Shown: piece after piece, positions 1 through 8,800 of the stretch
Layout of the letters: each line of letters opens with the position of its first letter
Numbering within the stretch: position 1 is the first letter of the stretch
Assembly (NCBI RefSeq): GCF_051020765.1
Contig: NW_027469112.1
Coordinates: forward strand, 186,001 to 250,000
Length of the DNA: 64,000 nt
Reading direction: 5' to 3'
DNA from: Lasioglossum baleicum
Taxonomy: Eukaryota > Arthropoda > Insecta > Hymenoptera > Halictidae
Program-made: the position numbers and the translations under genes
The notes under the pieces: model-generated
The model's input: the letters and a program-made list of their open reading frames with translations, nothing else
Database searches by the model: none
What the model was told of the DNA's origin: nothing

Positions 1-1419
1 CATGCGGGAGAGGGGGAATACATTTAATCTCGCCTCGGACAATTTTCGTTCCCGACTTATCGAATTGCGGCTCGCTATATCCTGTCTTATCGCTTGAGAT
101 AAGTACGCTTGAGACTCGCGTGTCTCCGCCGCAATATCGCTTCTTAATTCTATCGGTCGAAGAATAATTACTTTGAATTTCGCTCGCGGCCTAACTCGCT
201 TGAAACACGAAATTGCAACTGTATCGATTATTTCGTTCGCTCGGTCGTCGAGAAGGCGAGGGGCTCCGATACCTTTATACCTGAGCGGTCTGAAAAGGGG
301 AAGATTTATGACGCGGCGAGGGTCGATGCTTGCTATGCCCGCGATTTCTTCGTGAAAATCGGTAGAGGGACGCGATTCCCTCAGGAACTTCCTGAAATCC
401 TCGTCTCGACTGCTAGCCCGTGATTTGAGTGAACGTATACTTTCCTTCGCAATGAAATTTATTTGCTGGGGCCTCCTGTTGGACCTCGGTCCTGGACTCA
501 TAGGAGAGAAATCTATATCTTCGTCACGGCAATCGATGCTACGTACATTCGTGATTTCGTCGCAACGGAGATCTAAAGACCCTGAATCCGTTTGAATTTC
601 GCGAGAATCTGTCCCTTGATGAGGCATTCGTATATCTGGATTACAGGGACCTCTCGGTGGATTCGAAACACGGGGAGAGCTCGCTCTCTTGTGGCTCGTG
701 TGAGGATCGAAATGTACGCGAGCGTCAGAATTTATATTACTCGTGGGAAAAGGGCCCTCTCTTCTCGATTCTCGATCGACGTTGCTCGCGGCGATTTTGT
801 GTTCGGTATACATGCTGGCGACGGGAATCTCCATTCTCGGCGCGTGCATTTCTCTACGCCAATTCTCGCTTCTAGAATCAATGAGAGACTCTGGCTTGCA
901 GGTCGAAGATTGGAATTCTAACTGTTCGCTTCCGCGTGGAATGAATGGAAATTCTTTCCCTTGCCACTTGACGCTCATGTTTTTATATGAGATCAGCGCT
1001 CCTCTCGTTAGGAAGGCTGATCCAAGGACGCCGTCGGAAGGAACACCGAAATCGTCTGGGACGATTTGAAATTCGACGGGCGTATTGGCGATTGTTAATT
1101 GCGTGGAACCTAGCGTCGGAACAATTTCGTCGGTTATTCCGGTAATGAAAATTTTATTCTGTCGGTCTACGATAGCGTTCGATTTCAAAAGCGATTCTTT
1201 TATCAGATTCGGTTCGGCGCCTGTGTCGACCATAACCGTGGTGGTCCGCGTTAATTCCGGCATTGAGATAGTCACATGCGGAATGGCAGAGTTTGGATCG
1301 AGCGTAATTTTCGTTACTCGTTGTTTTCCGCGGTGCTCTTCGTGTTCGAAATCGTTCGTACGAATTTCTGATTCTGTTCCTCCCGTCGATAATTCGCGGC
1401 GGACGGGAGGGATGTCCCG
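1..1419 (-). CDS. pol: C1 pol, N-terminal part (aspartic protease and linker), partial
   Basis: The reading frame is open from 1431 to the left edge and lies in the -1 frame relative to gag, which it overlaps by about 105 bases. The start given here is where translation would enter after frameshifting at 1419-1425. The retropepsin active site D-T-G-A, followed by E-P-N-L-I, is read around 1218-1235, and the second protease landmark (G-V-L-G-S-A-F) lies near 1012-1035. Downstream is a long Ser/Arg/Pro-rich linker, which in the related elements separates protease from reverse transcriptase. RT and integrase are outside the window. No stop codon was found on reading all visible codons. There is no obvious separate initiation codon, consistent with expression as a gag-pol fusion. 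Confidence 0.85.
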
Positions 1420-3095
1420 TTTCCCGACTGGCTACGATTATTGGCTTCGCGTTTTCGGCACTCGTGGATATCGTGCCCTGGGATTCTACAATAATTGCAA
1501 AATTTGCGTACTGGACGAGAGTCATCGCTATTTTGTACGCGACGCTGAGGCGGAACATAACTATCGTTTCTACCGCGGTACGAATCGTTTCTACTTCTAG
1601 ATTCGAAATTTCCATCTCCGTTATAAGAGTTTGAATGAGAACCCTGGTCGTTTCGAGGCCGAGGTCGTAAATCATCACCCGCCGGGCGGTTTGTATACAA
1701 GTCCGCGCGGGCTACGCGTGTTGTCCCTGCGTTACGGTTAGGGGAAGCGCTCGTCGACCGATTCGACCCTCGCAGGTATGCGTCACCGTAACGGTCCGGC
1801 GACGCTTGTGTAAACATCCTCGACCGTTCTCGATAAGGAGACTCTTCGCGCCGATAGTCTTGTCTTGAGTTACTTGAATAATCGTTTCGTCGATACGGCG
1901 ACGGAGAACGATTAAAATTATCGCGTTGATACGGCGAGTCTGAGCGATAATTCTTTTCTCGGTGATACGGAGACGAATTTCTTTCGGAACGATAATTTTC
2001 ATAAGAATCTAAAAATCGTACTTGTTTATCCGCGCGTTCATAGCGTACGCGGTCGAGCTCGAGATATTTGTAGCTAACAATAGCTTCGTCAAAAACTGTG
2101 CGCAACGTTTCGTTTCTGAAAGAACGGACTTCTGAGCGGAGTCGCGGGATTAAACCACGAATGAAACTATCGCGTGTTAACTTGTCGATTTCAGTCTTGT
2201 TCGGCGAAGAGCGGTAACAGTCTAGAATTGCTGAACGAAGATCTTTCACACGACTGATAAATTGTAAAATATGTTCATTCGCGTACATATAAACGCTGGT
2301 TAATTCTCCTTTATAATACTCTACCGTATGATGCGGCCCGAATACATCTTTTAAACGGTTAGAAATATCTGCGACATATTCTATTAATTCATCTTCTACG
2401 GCGGTGTATGCGCGTCCTCGTAGCTTACTAATAATTAGTTTTGCAAACGTTTTCTCTGCGTGTCGAGGGATCAAGTCACGCGCGCGTTGACAAGCTCTGG
2501 TAAATTGCAGAACTGGGATATTTGTCCCGTCGAACGTTGGAATTGAGTCTATCGCGGCGCGCATTACTAACCGCGAATCTTCTCTTTCAAGCGCGTGATT
2601 TTCGGGCGGCGGCATCCCGTTACGATTATAATCGCTCTCGCCTCGAAAAGCGTTCATACGCGGCATTTCATCTCTTCGCGTAGTGAGCGGATAATTATTC
2701 AATGGATATGACTGCGATTCTAATTCTCGTCGCGGCGTAACGTTATCGCGTGTTTCTATATTCTCTAGCTCATCGTCGACAAGAACCTCGGTTTCTGTCT
2801 GTACACTACTAGTTCCTTGCTTTAATTTATCAACGAGTTCTTTATCGCGTGTTAACTGCGATCGTAGCTCGTCTAATTCCGCACGCTCTTTATTGATCGC
2901 GGCGGTAATTTCGGCTCTATCTTTATCTAGCAACTCGCGGCTCTGTCTCACGGATTCACTTTCGTTTCTGATTCGAATCTCTTTCAACCGCAGTGACTCC
3001 TTGTACGCGTTCAACTCGCTTTCGGTAATTTTCGCGTTTTTCACTTCACCACCTTTCTGCTTCGTACGCGTATTGTCTGAGGGACCGTCTGCCAT
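1314..3095 (-). CDS. gag: C1 gag (capsid plus CCHC zinc knuckle), 593 aa
   Basis: Structural protein that forms the virus-like particle and binds genomic RNA. The ATG lies only 16 bases after the primer-binding site. The N-terminal ~120 residues are charged and probably coiled-coil (many E, R, L, K). The middle holds the capsid core recognisable by F-D-G-T followed by V-L-Q-F-x-R-A-C and by V-K-D-L-R-x-A-I, both shared with the gags of families A and B. Residues ~355-470 are a repetitive Arg/Ser/Tyr-rich tract with recurrent S-P-Y units. A single CCHC knuckle (C-x2-C-x4-H-x4-C) is at about 533-546. It is longer than the A and B gags (452 and 435 aa) mainly through the N-terminus and the Arg/Ser tract. 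The gene is intact. Confidence 0.93.
   Translation of the reverse strand: MADGPSDNTRTKQKGGEVKNAKITESELNAYKESLRLKEIRIRNESESVRQSRELLDKDRAEITAAINKERAELDELRSQLTRDKELVDKLKQGTSSVQTETEVLVDDELENIETRDNVTPRRELESQSYPLNNYPLTTRRDEMPRMNAFRGESDYNRNGMPPPENHALEREDSRLVMRAAIDSIPTFDGTNIPVLQFTRACQRARDLIPRHAEKTFAKLIISKLRGRAYTAVEDELIEYVADISNRLKDVFGPHHTVEYYKGELTSVYMYANEHILQFISRVKDLRSAILDCYRSSPNKTEIDKLTRDSFIRGLIPRLRSEVRSFRNETLRTVFDEAIVSYKYLELDRVRYERADKQVRFLDSYENYRSERNSSPYHREKNYRSDSPYQRDNFNRSPSPYRRNDYSSNSRQDYRREESPYRERSRMFTQASPDRYGDAYLRGSNRSTSASPNRNAGTTRVARADLYTNRPAGDDLRPRPRNDQGSHSNSYNGDGNFESRSRNDSYRGRNDSYVPPQRRVQNSDDSRPVRKFCNYCRIPGHDIHECRKREANNRSQSGNGTSLPSAANYRREEQNQKFVRTISNTKSTAENNE
1379..1425 (-). promoter_or_regulatory. 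C1 gag-pol -1 frameshift signal
   Basis: On the minus strand the heptamer GGGAAAC (1419-1425) is positioned so that GGA and AAC are gag codons, matching the X_XXY_YYZ rule. It is followed by a perfect 9-bp inverted repeat: CCTCCCGTC at 1402-1410 in element sense pairs with GACGGGAGG at 1379-1387. The pol frame is open across the site and the gag stop lies downstream at 1314. The same arrangement occurs in families A and B. Confidence 0.8.
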
Positions 3096-3111
3096 CGCGA
3101 TCGCTGGACTA

Positions 3112-3128
3112 TCCCACCGCTGCCACCA
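3112..3128 (-). promoter_or_regulatory. C1 primer-binding site (tRNA-Leu type)
   Basis: In element sense this reads TGGTGGCAGCGGTGGGA, starting a few bases after the LTR end. It is complementary to the 3' end of an insect tRNA-Leu (…TCCCACCGCTGCCA plus CCA), over 17 bases as I recall that tRNA. This differs from families A and B, which use tRNA-Ser. Confidence 0.8.
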
Positions 3129-3132
3129 AATT

Positions 3133-3781
3133 TGTTACGTCCCGGGACGTCGGACGGTTAAAAATATATAAATTCACCGACCGCGACACGGATAGAAACG
3201 TACACGAAATTATTCCAGCTTTGAAACCACGCGGCGAGTACTTCCACGTCTGAATCGGGAACCGCGAAGCTACAGTCTTGACAATTTCACGCGTATACAA
3301 TATAATCGGACTCACCGAGAAGAACGCCGTTAATACTATGAAGAATTGTCTGCGGAGGAGCTTCCTCGATGTCGTGATGAGAAGGAAGCGACGGACCGCA
3401 TACGTAGACGCTCGCTCAAGCGTACGATGCGTTTCAGCTTTTCCTTGCAGCATACGATAACGCCCGCTACAGCGTACGATGAGGTTCAGCTTCTCCTTGC
3501 TGCATATGAAGACGCTCGCTAAAGCGTACGATGAATCCACGTAGTGAACGATGCGTCCGTTCAATTGTTGCGAGCGATGGAATCGTTCGATTGTAGAATA
3601 AGCAGTGAGAACTGCTGGTTTGCGTTATAAGTAGCAATGATAATTGCTGATTTAATCGTTGCGAGCGGCGTAGCGGCTCGTTCGATGCGAACGTTGCGTT
3701 CGTTGATGAAGTAATGAAAATTACTGTTTGAATGCGTTGCGAGCGGCGAAGCTGCTCGTTCGATGCGAAGAATGGAGATTG
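3133..3781 (-). repeat. C1 5' LTR, R/U5-side portion
   Basis: Starts (plus strand) at TGTTACGTCC directly beside the primer-binding site and stops at the E1 insertion. It contains the perfect 14-bp palindrome ACGTCCCGGGACGT at 3137-3150, a degenerate tandem repeat of about 60 bp (3407-3530), and several short hairpins between 3540 and 3770 that are discussed as a finding. No long open reading frame comparable to that of the family A LTR was seen. Confidence 0.85.
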
Positions 3782-4024
3782 TGTCACGTCCGTCACTGTG
3801 TTTTTGTTACAGGTACCAAGAGAGAGAAAAGAGAACAGTGACAGACGGACGGTTGAGATATTATGATTAAAATGAGGAGTGGTCTTTCGTGCCGAGACAG
3901 CCGCGGGCTGTCATATGCACTAGGACAACCGATATTGCTATGGATGCAGTCAAGAAGAGAACGTCCGACGCGGTTACAAGAAGTGTCCGACAAGAATCAC
4001 GCGCGAGATGATGCAACGAAAACG

Positions 4025-4108
4025 GTGAGTTTACAGGATTCAGCAATTATACAAGATATTATACGACTCACCGCAATGCTGTATTAACGCCTAATAATAT
4101 TGTTGCAG
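4025..4108 (+). other. Candidate 84-bp intron on the LTR antisense strand
   Basis: On the strand opposite to E1, AACG|GTGAGT at 4025 and TTGTTGCAG|CAGG ending at 4108 form a good donor and acceptor pair with a typical insect intron length. In this copy the flanking antisense frame (from an ATG at 3863) stays open across the joint and ends near 4375. In the E4, E5 and E6 LTRs a 1-bp indel shifts that upstream frame, so a conserved antisense protein is unlikely. The splice signals themselves persist. Confidence 0.3.
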
Positions 4109-4609
4109 CAGGAACTGGCGGTACTGACAGTAGGTGTCGTACATCGGATCTTCTATACAGATGTCCTCGAGGTGGGGAAGATCTGGCAGAGTTGCTGCTG
4201 CTCGGTTCGGGACGACATTAGTGGCCTTGGATGCTGGCCGCAAGACGACACGTTGATGAGCTGGCAGAGGAACGTCACGGATGATTCGGCAACGGACCCT
4301 GGGAACGATGATCGTGTCTCGGCTGTCGTTGTCGTCGGCTATGTCGATCACCTCTGGACAATCGACCGGATGTAGAACTGGCGTCGGAGCTCGCGAGAGG
4401 TCCGCGTGGTTGACCTCTTTAGGAGGGTTGCAAGGGCAACCGTATACAGAAACGTAATCGGACGCGTCACACGGAATGTGCTCGGTGGTTCCCAGAAGTT
4501 CTGTCCACTCGGTAGTGGCAATGATTTGATCGAGCACCGCTTTATTTCTCAACGCGCGTCTCAATTTAGCAAGTTGATACTTGCGTCCCGCTCGACGTGG
4601 GCGTCGCAT
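4091..4609 (-). CDS. LTR-encoded 172-aa basic protein, unknown function (E1 3' LTR copy)
   Basis: I do not recognise this protein. It starts at an ATG and is read in element sense inside the LTR. The N-terminal ~28 residues are strongly basic (M-R-R-P-R-R-A-G-R-K…, then L-R-R-A-L-R-N-K), like a nuclear-localisation or arginine-rich RNA-binding segment. A short C-x-C-N-P-P segment lies near residue 58. The middle is Asp- and Val-rich. The C-terminus is acidic then aromatic, ending in Q-Q-Y-Y. Ten full-length copies occur in the window, all exactly 172 codons, although the surrounding LTR has indels. Nine substitutions noted among copies split as about 4 silent and 5 replacement, which is compatible with weak purifying selection but not proof. 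In the 3' LTR it would be transcribed only as read-through or from its own LTR promoter. Confidence 0.6.
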   Translation of the reverse strand: MRRPRRAGRKYQLAKLRRALRNKAVLDQIIATTEWTELLGTTEHIPCDASDYVSVYGCPCNPPKEVNHADLSRAPTPVLHPVDCPEVIDIADDNDSRDTIIVPRVRCRIIRDVPLPAHQRVVLRPASKATNVVPNRAAATLPDLPHLEDICIEDPMYDTYCQYRQFLLQQYY

Positions 4610-5471
4610 GGGTAAGGAATAGTAATGATGGAATATTAATAATATATAATGAAATGAACTTCCACTTGTTATTAACCTTTTTGGTAGTTAACTCGCTTCA
4701 CGTCTATAGTGGCGGCTCAGCGTTTCCACTGCGCACTTTAGACCAATTCTAGACGTGGCACGAGAACTTCTCTATGACTCGCTTCAAATTCCTTATTGGC
4801 GGCTCAGCGTTTCCACTGCGCACTTTAGACCAAGTCCGGATATGTCACGAGTTTAATATATTCGATGCAAGAACTGAATTGGAAGATGGTGTTGAACTAA
4901 CACAAGAATAACAAGATCGAAGCACTGGTATAACAACGATATATTAAATAAGAACTGGTAAGTACACTGGTATACAATATGTAAGTAGTATTATAATTGG
5001 AGTAGTAATTGGATTAATGAATAATGGATATAGTAATATGTTGTAGGATTAATGTATGAGAATTAGGACTTGAGTTGAGTTGAGTTAGAGTTGGAATTGG
5101 AATTGGAATTAGGAGTGAAGGATCGACACACTTCACTTTCGCGGAGCTAGACTGAACACGTCTGCTCTTGAAGTCGGAAGAAGCCGGACTGGCGGCTGAG
5201 GCCAGGTAGGCACGTCTGTGCGAGTCGCTGGCTGAAGGCGGACTGATGCAAGCGTCCGCTCTGCCTTGCCTCCTTCGTTCGGAGTGGGGATAGCTGACGC
5301 TGCAGTCTCTTTGTTCTTCAGTCGTCGGAGTGGGAGAACCGCTGACGCAGCAGCGTCTTTGCTCCCGGGGACTGCACGTGCATTTCTGCTGACGCTGCAG
5401 TCTCGTGGCTGTCCTATTGCCCTCTACGAGCGTGGGACTGCTGATGCAGCAGTCTTTGGACTTCTCGACGT

Positions 5472-5484
5472 TTCTAGAAGCTTC
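5472..5484 (-). promoter_or_regulatory. Heat-shock element in LTR
   Basis: TTCTAGAAGCTTC on the plus strand is a perfect three-unit inverted array of NGAAN (GAA-2-TTC-2-GAA on the other strand), the consensus bound by HSF trimers. It lies about 255 bp inside the LTR start in element sense. The same sequence is present at 14024-14036, 22971-22983, 28650-28662, 29486-29498 and, in E6, 52541-52553. Confidence 0.6.
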
Positions 5485-5738
5485 TAGATGCTTCCAGAGT
5501 GATGCAATACTTTATTGCATTATGTGTCGTGGTGATGGGTTGAAACTGAGGTAAGGTGTTGATCAAGGAGAAGTTATGGTGATGGGTAGAGACGGAGATA
5601 AGGATTAGAACAATACAATAATGAGATCTTAATATTATGCTCTTATGTCTAGGGGACGGTGTGTGGATCTTATGCAGATCAGACCTTGTATACATAGTGT
5701 GTGTACAAGGCCAACGTCGTACATCGGACGACGTAACA

Positions 5739-5804
5739 CCTCCCAACGCGGAAAAGAAATTTCTTACATGGGAGAAATTTCTCGCTCAACACTCGCTTTC
5801 ACAT
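5739..5804 (-). other. E1 3' untranslated stretch and short polypurine tract
   Basis: Between the pol stop and the 3' LTR lie two copies of the self-complementary decamer AGAAATTTCT and then, next to the LTR, a GGGAGG run that is the likely plus-strand primer (polypurine tract), read on the minus strand. Confidence 0.55.
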
Positions 5805-8800
5805 TCATTCATGCGACGCATCGTCCGGGGGTACTCCGCGCAGGGAGCACAGTTCTCGGCGAGTATTTCTTATATTTGTACGAAACACTGGTCGCACTGA
5901 AATGTTGTCGGTGTCAGCACGTGGGGCTGGGGCTGGCTTTGTAATGTCCGACAAGTCGTATTCGCAATGTTCATTTTTCGACTGTCTTTTCTCGGGGTTT
6001 AGGGTGGGTGGGGAATCACTTTGTTCACTAACACTTTCACTTTTGTCTTTTCTTATCTGCGTCCAGATGAGTGTCACGTTTCGCTGACGCGGGGTTTGCG
6101 TTGGATTATTCGGCGCACGCTTGAGTTTGTTTGCATGTACAATCTTAAAATGGTTCCCTACTTTAATTTTTACATTGTTTGAGTCTAGGATGTCGCAAAT
6201 TTCGTGAGGACCCGTATATTGCGCATCGAATTTGCCCTTGCAGGGTTCTTTGAGTAGGAATACCTGTTCTCCCACCTTGAATTCTACAGGGTTAATTCTT
6301 CTATCGTAGTATGATTTGGATTTCCTTTTCGCGGAGACTAAGTTTCCGCGCGCGCGAATCTGGGTTTCGGTTATCTTTCTTTGCAATTGGGAGAGGTAGT
6401 GGGTATAGGAGTCGTTTTCGCATTCGTAGGAGTAGGAATCGGCGGATGGGACTCGCGCCAAAGAGCCGAATACTAACTCGTGCGGCGTGAAATCTGTGCC
6501 CTCGTGGACACTTGTATTGTAACTAAACATTGCCAAATCGACCCATTTGTCCCAGTTGTTTTTGTGGACGTATTGCTTCAGGTATTCCGCTAAGACGTGG
6601 TGGGATCTCTCGATTGACCCGTTGCTTTGAGGGTGGAAGGCTGTTGTTTGCAGCCGAGTTATTCTGAATCGTTTTGCGATGGCCTTCATCAGGGAACTTG
6701 TGAAATTGGCTCCTTGATCCGTTAGGATGGCTTTAGGTGTTCCGAAACGGCAGATAAAATTGTTTATAAATGCGTCCGCAGTGCTGATGGCATCGGCGGA
6801 TTTAAGAGGGATTGCGGTTGAGTGTTTCGTTAATAGATCCTGTATGGTTAAGATGTATGTGTTTCCGTCGTTGGTTGTTGGAAGGGGCCCTACAATGTCC
6901 ATGGACACCTTATCGAACGCTCTACCGGGTGTATCCGTTATTCTCATCGGCAGGCGCGTTTTTACCCTGGTCAGTTTATTACGTTGGCAACTGAGGCAGT
7001 TATTAACGTAGTTCGTTATCTGGATCTTCATACCGCTCCACCAATATCTTTCGCGGATTCTCTTCAGGGTTTTTGTAATTCCTTTGTGCCCTGCGTATGC
7101 AGAGACGTGATTTTCTGCGATAATATCATTCCATCTATCTTCGGCCGGTATCTGGATTTCGTTTGCGCAGAAAAATATGTGTACGGGGGTGTCTTCGAAT
7201 GTCGCGATGAGGAGGTTCGAGACGTACTCCATGGAATTGTCATCTATATAGGTTTTAGAGATTGAAAATGTTCGCAGTCTGAGTTCGTTGGCTACATCAA
7301 GTAATGTCCGGAAGCATTCTTTTAGGTCGTCAGTTGAAACCTCGTGAGTCAGGGATGGTTTGATGGGTATCTGTATCAGCTTGTTGCTACCGAAATTACT
7401 TATCTTTGCTTTGAATAAGGTCAGATCTCGACCGTCGGACAGTTTCCTTTGTCTATGGAGGTCTACGGCTCCTGGGTCTATAGGTTGACCATCCAGGGTT
7501 GTGAAACATACTAAATTATCTTTCCTCATAATTAGTCGGTCGCGGAGGTACGTTATTCTCCCTTGTCGTCTTGGCTCCTCATCTTCTTCCTCGTCCTCGG
7601 AGGGTAAGGTTTCTTCTTCTTCATCGAGCCAGTTTGGTCCCGTTGGTTGGGGAATTAGGCTGGGGACGGCGGTTAAAATGTCCTCTAGTCCTGTTATGGG
7701 TGACTCCTCTTGACTGGAGGCGGGTACTAGGGGTGGTGATACTAAAAGGCTGTCGTCATCTGAACTAGCCCTAGGGCGTGGTGGCGTTTTCGATGGTGGT
7801 TCAGATGTTGAGTTTGACGATGATTTCCTCTTCCTCGGGGGAATTGACTGAGGCGGTGGCATAAGATGCGAGTCGGCCCATCTCCTTCGGCGGTTATCGA
7901 AGAGAGGGGTTCCTGGATTTGATAACGGTGCTCTTGGCGGCGATGTGCCTCCAGGGGTGCTCCATGAGAGGGGCAACGTAACTGGGTTTCGGGAGAGGGC
8001 ATCAGCGTTAGAATTCGCTTTTCCAGGTTTGTAGACGACTTTATATTCAAACTCGGCCAGTTTTAGGCGCCATCTGAGGAGGCGCGACGTAGGGTCTTTT
8101 ACTGACGTCATCCAGACCAGCGGTTTATGGTCTGTGATTAGTGTAAATTTTCGGCCGTAAATATATGGTCTAAAATACTGTACTGCGAATATTATTGCTA
8201 AGCACTCCTTCTCTATTGTAGAATAGTTCACTTCAGCGCCCTGCAGGATCCTTGAGGCATAGGCAACGGGACGATCCTTGCCTACTTCGCCTTGGCTTAG
8301 TACGGCGCCGATGGCATATCCAGATGCATCGCAGGTGACGTTAAACGGCTTATCGAAATCCGGGTATTGAAGGACCGGTTCGTCACACAGAGCTTGTCGT
8401 AGGTCTTCGAAGGCCTTTTCTTGTTTTGGACCCCATTCGAAATTGTGCTCTTTGGCGAGGAGTTGGGTTAGGGGTTTGGAGATTTTAGCAAAGTCATTAA
8501 TAAATTTGCGGTAGTACCCTGCAAGGCCTAGAAATTCGCGCACGTTTTTCGCGTTCTTAGGTCGTGGGAAATTTTGTACGGCATTAATTTTCTTTGGACA
8601 TGGTCTGACGCCGTCTTGACTAATCTGATGTCCCAGGTATGCCACTTCCTTATGAAGGAAGCCGCATTTCGAGGGCTGTAATTTGAGGTTGGCTCCGCGC
8701 AGTCGGCGGGCTAGTTTATTGAATTTGGCATAATGTTCTTCTAATGAACGCGCGTAGATCACGATATCATCGAGGTACACGAAGAGTTCGTTGCCTTGTA

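Larger units (their letters stand above)
3782..5738 (-). repeat. E1 3' LTR (family A), 1957 bp
   Basis: Bounded by TGTTAC…GTGACA in element sense. Reading in sense, it has a short inverted repeat at the very start (ACGTCG/CGACGT), an AATAAA near 5510, a perfect heat-shock element at 5472-5484, a GC-rich block of TGACNNNGC motifs (about 5290-5450), two copies of a 36-bp direct repeat (4798-4833 and 4711-4746), the 172-codon ORF, and an inverted repeat near the U5 end. It matches the 5' LTR at 12334-14290 wherever I compared them. Confidence 0.95.

Noticed and set aside
1154..1678. 174-codon frame on the minus strand overlapping C1 gag and pol
   Set aside because: It lies in the third frame of the gag-pol overlap. 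The other two frames account for capsid knuckle and protease.
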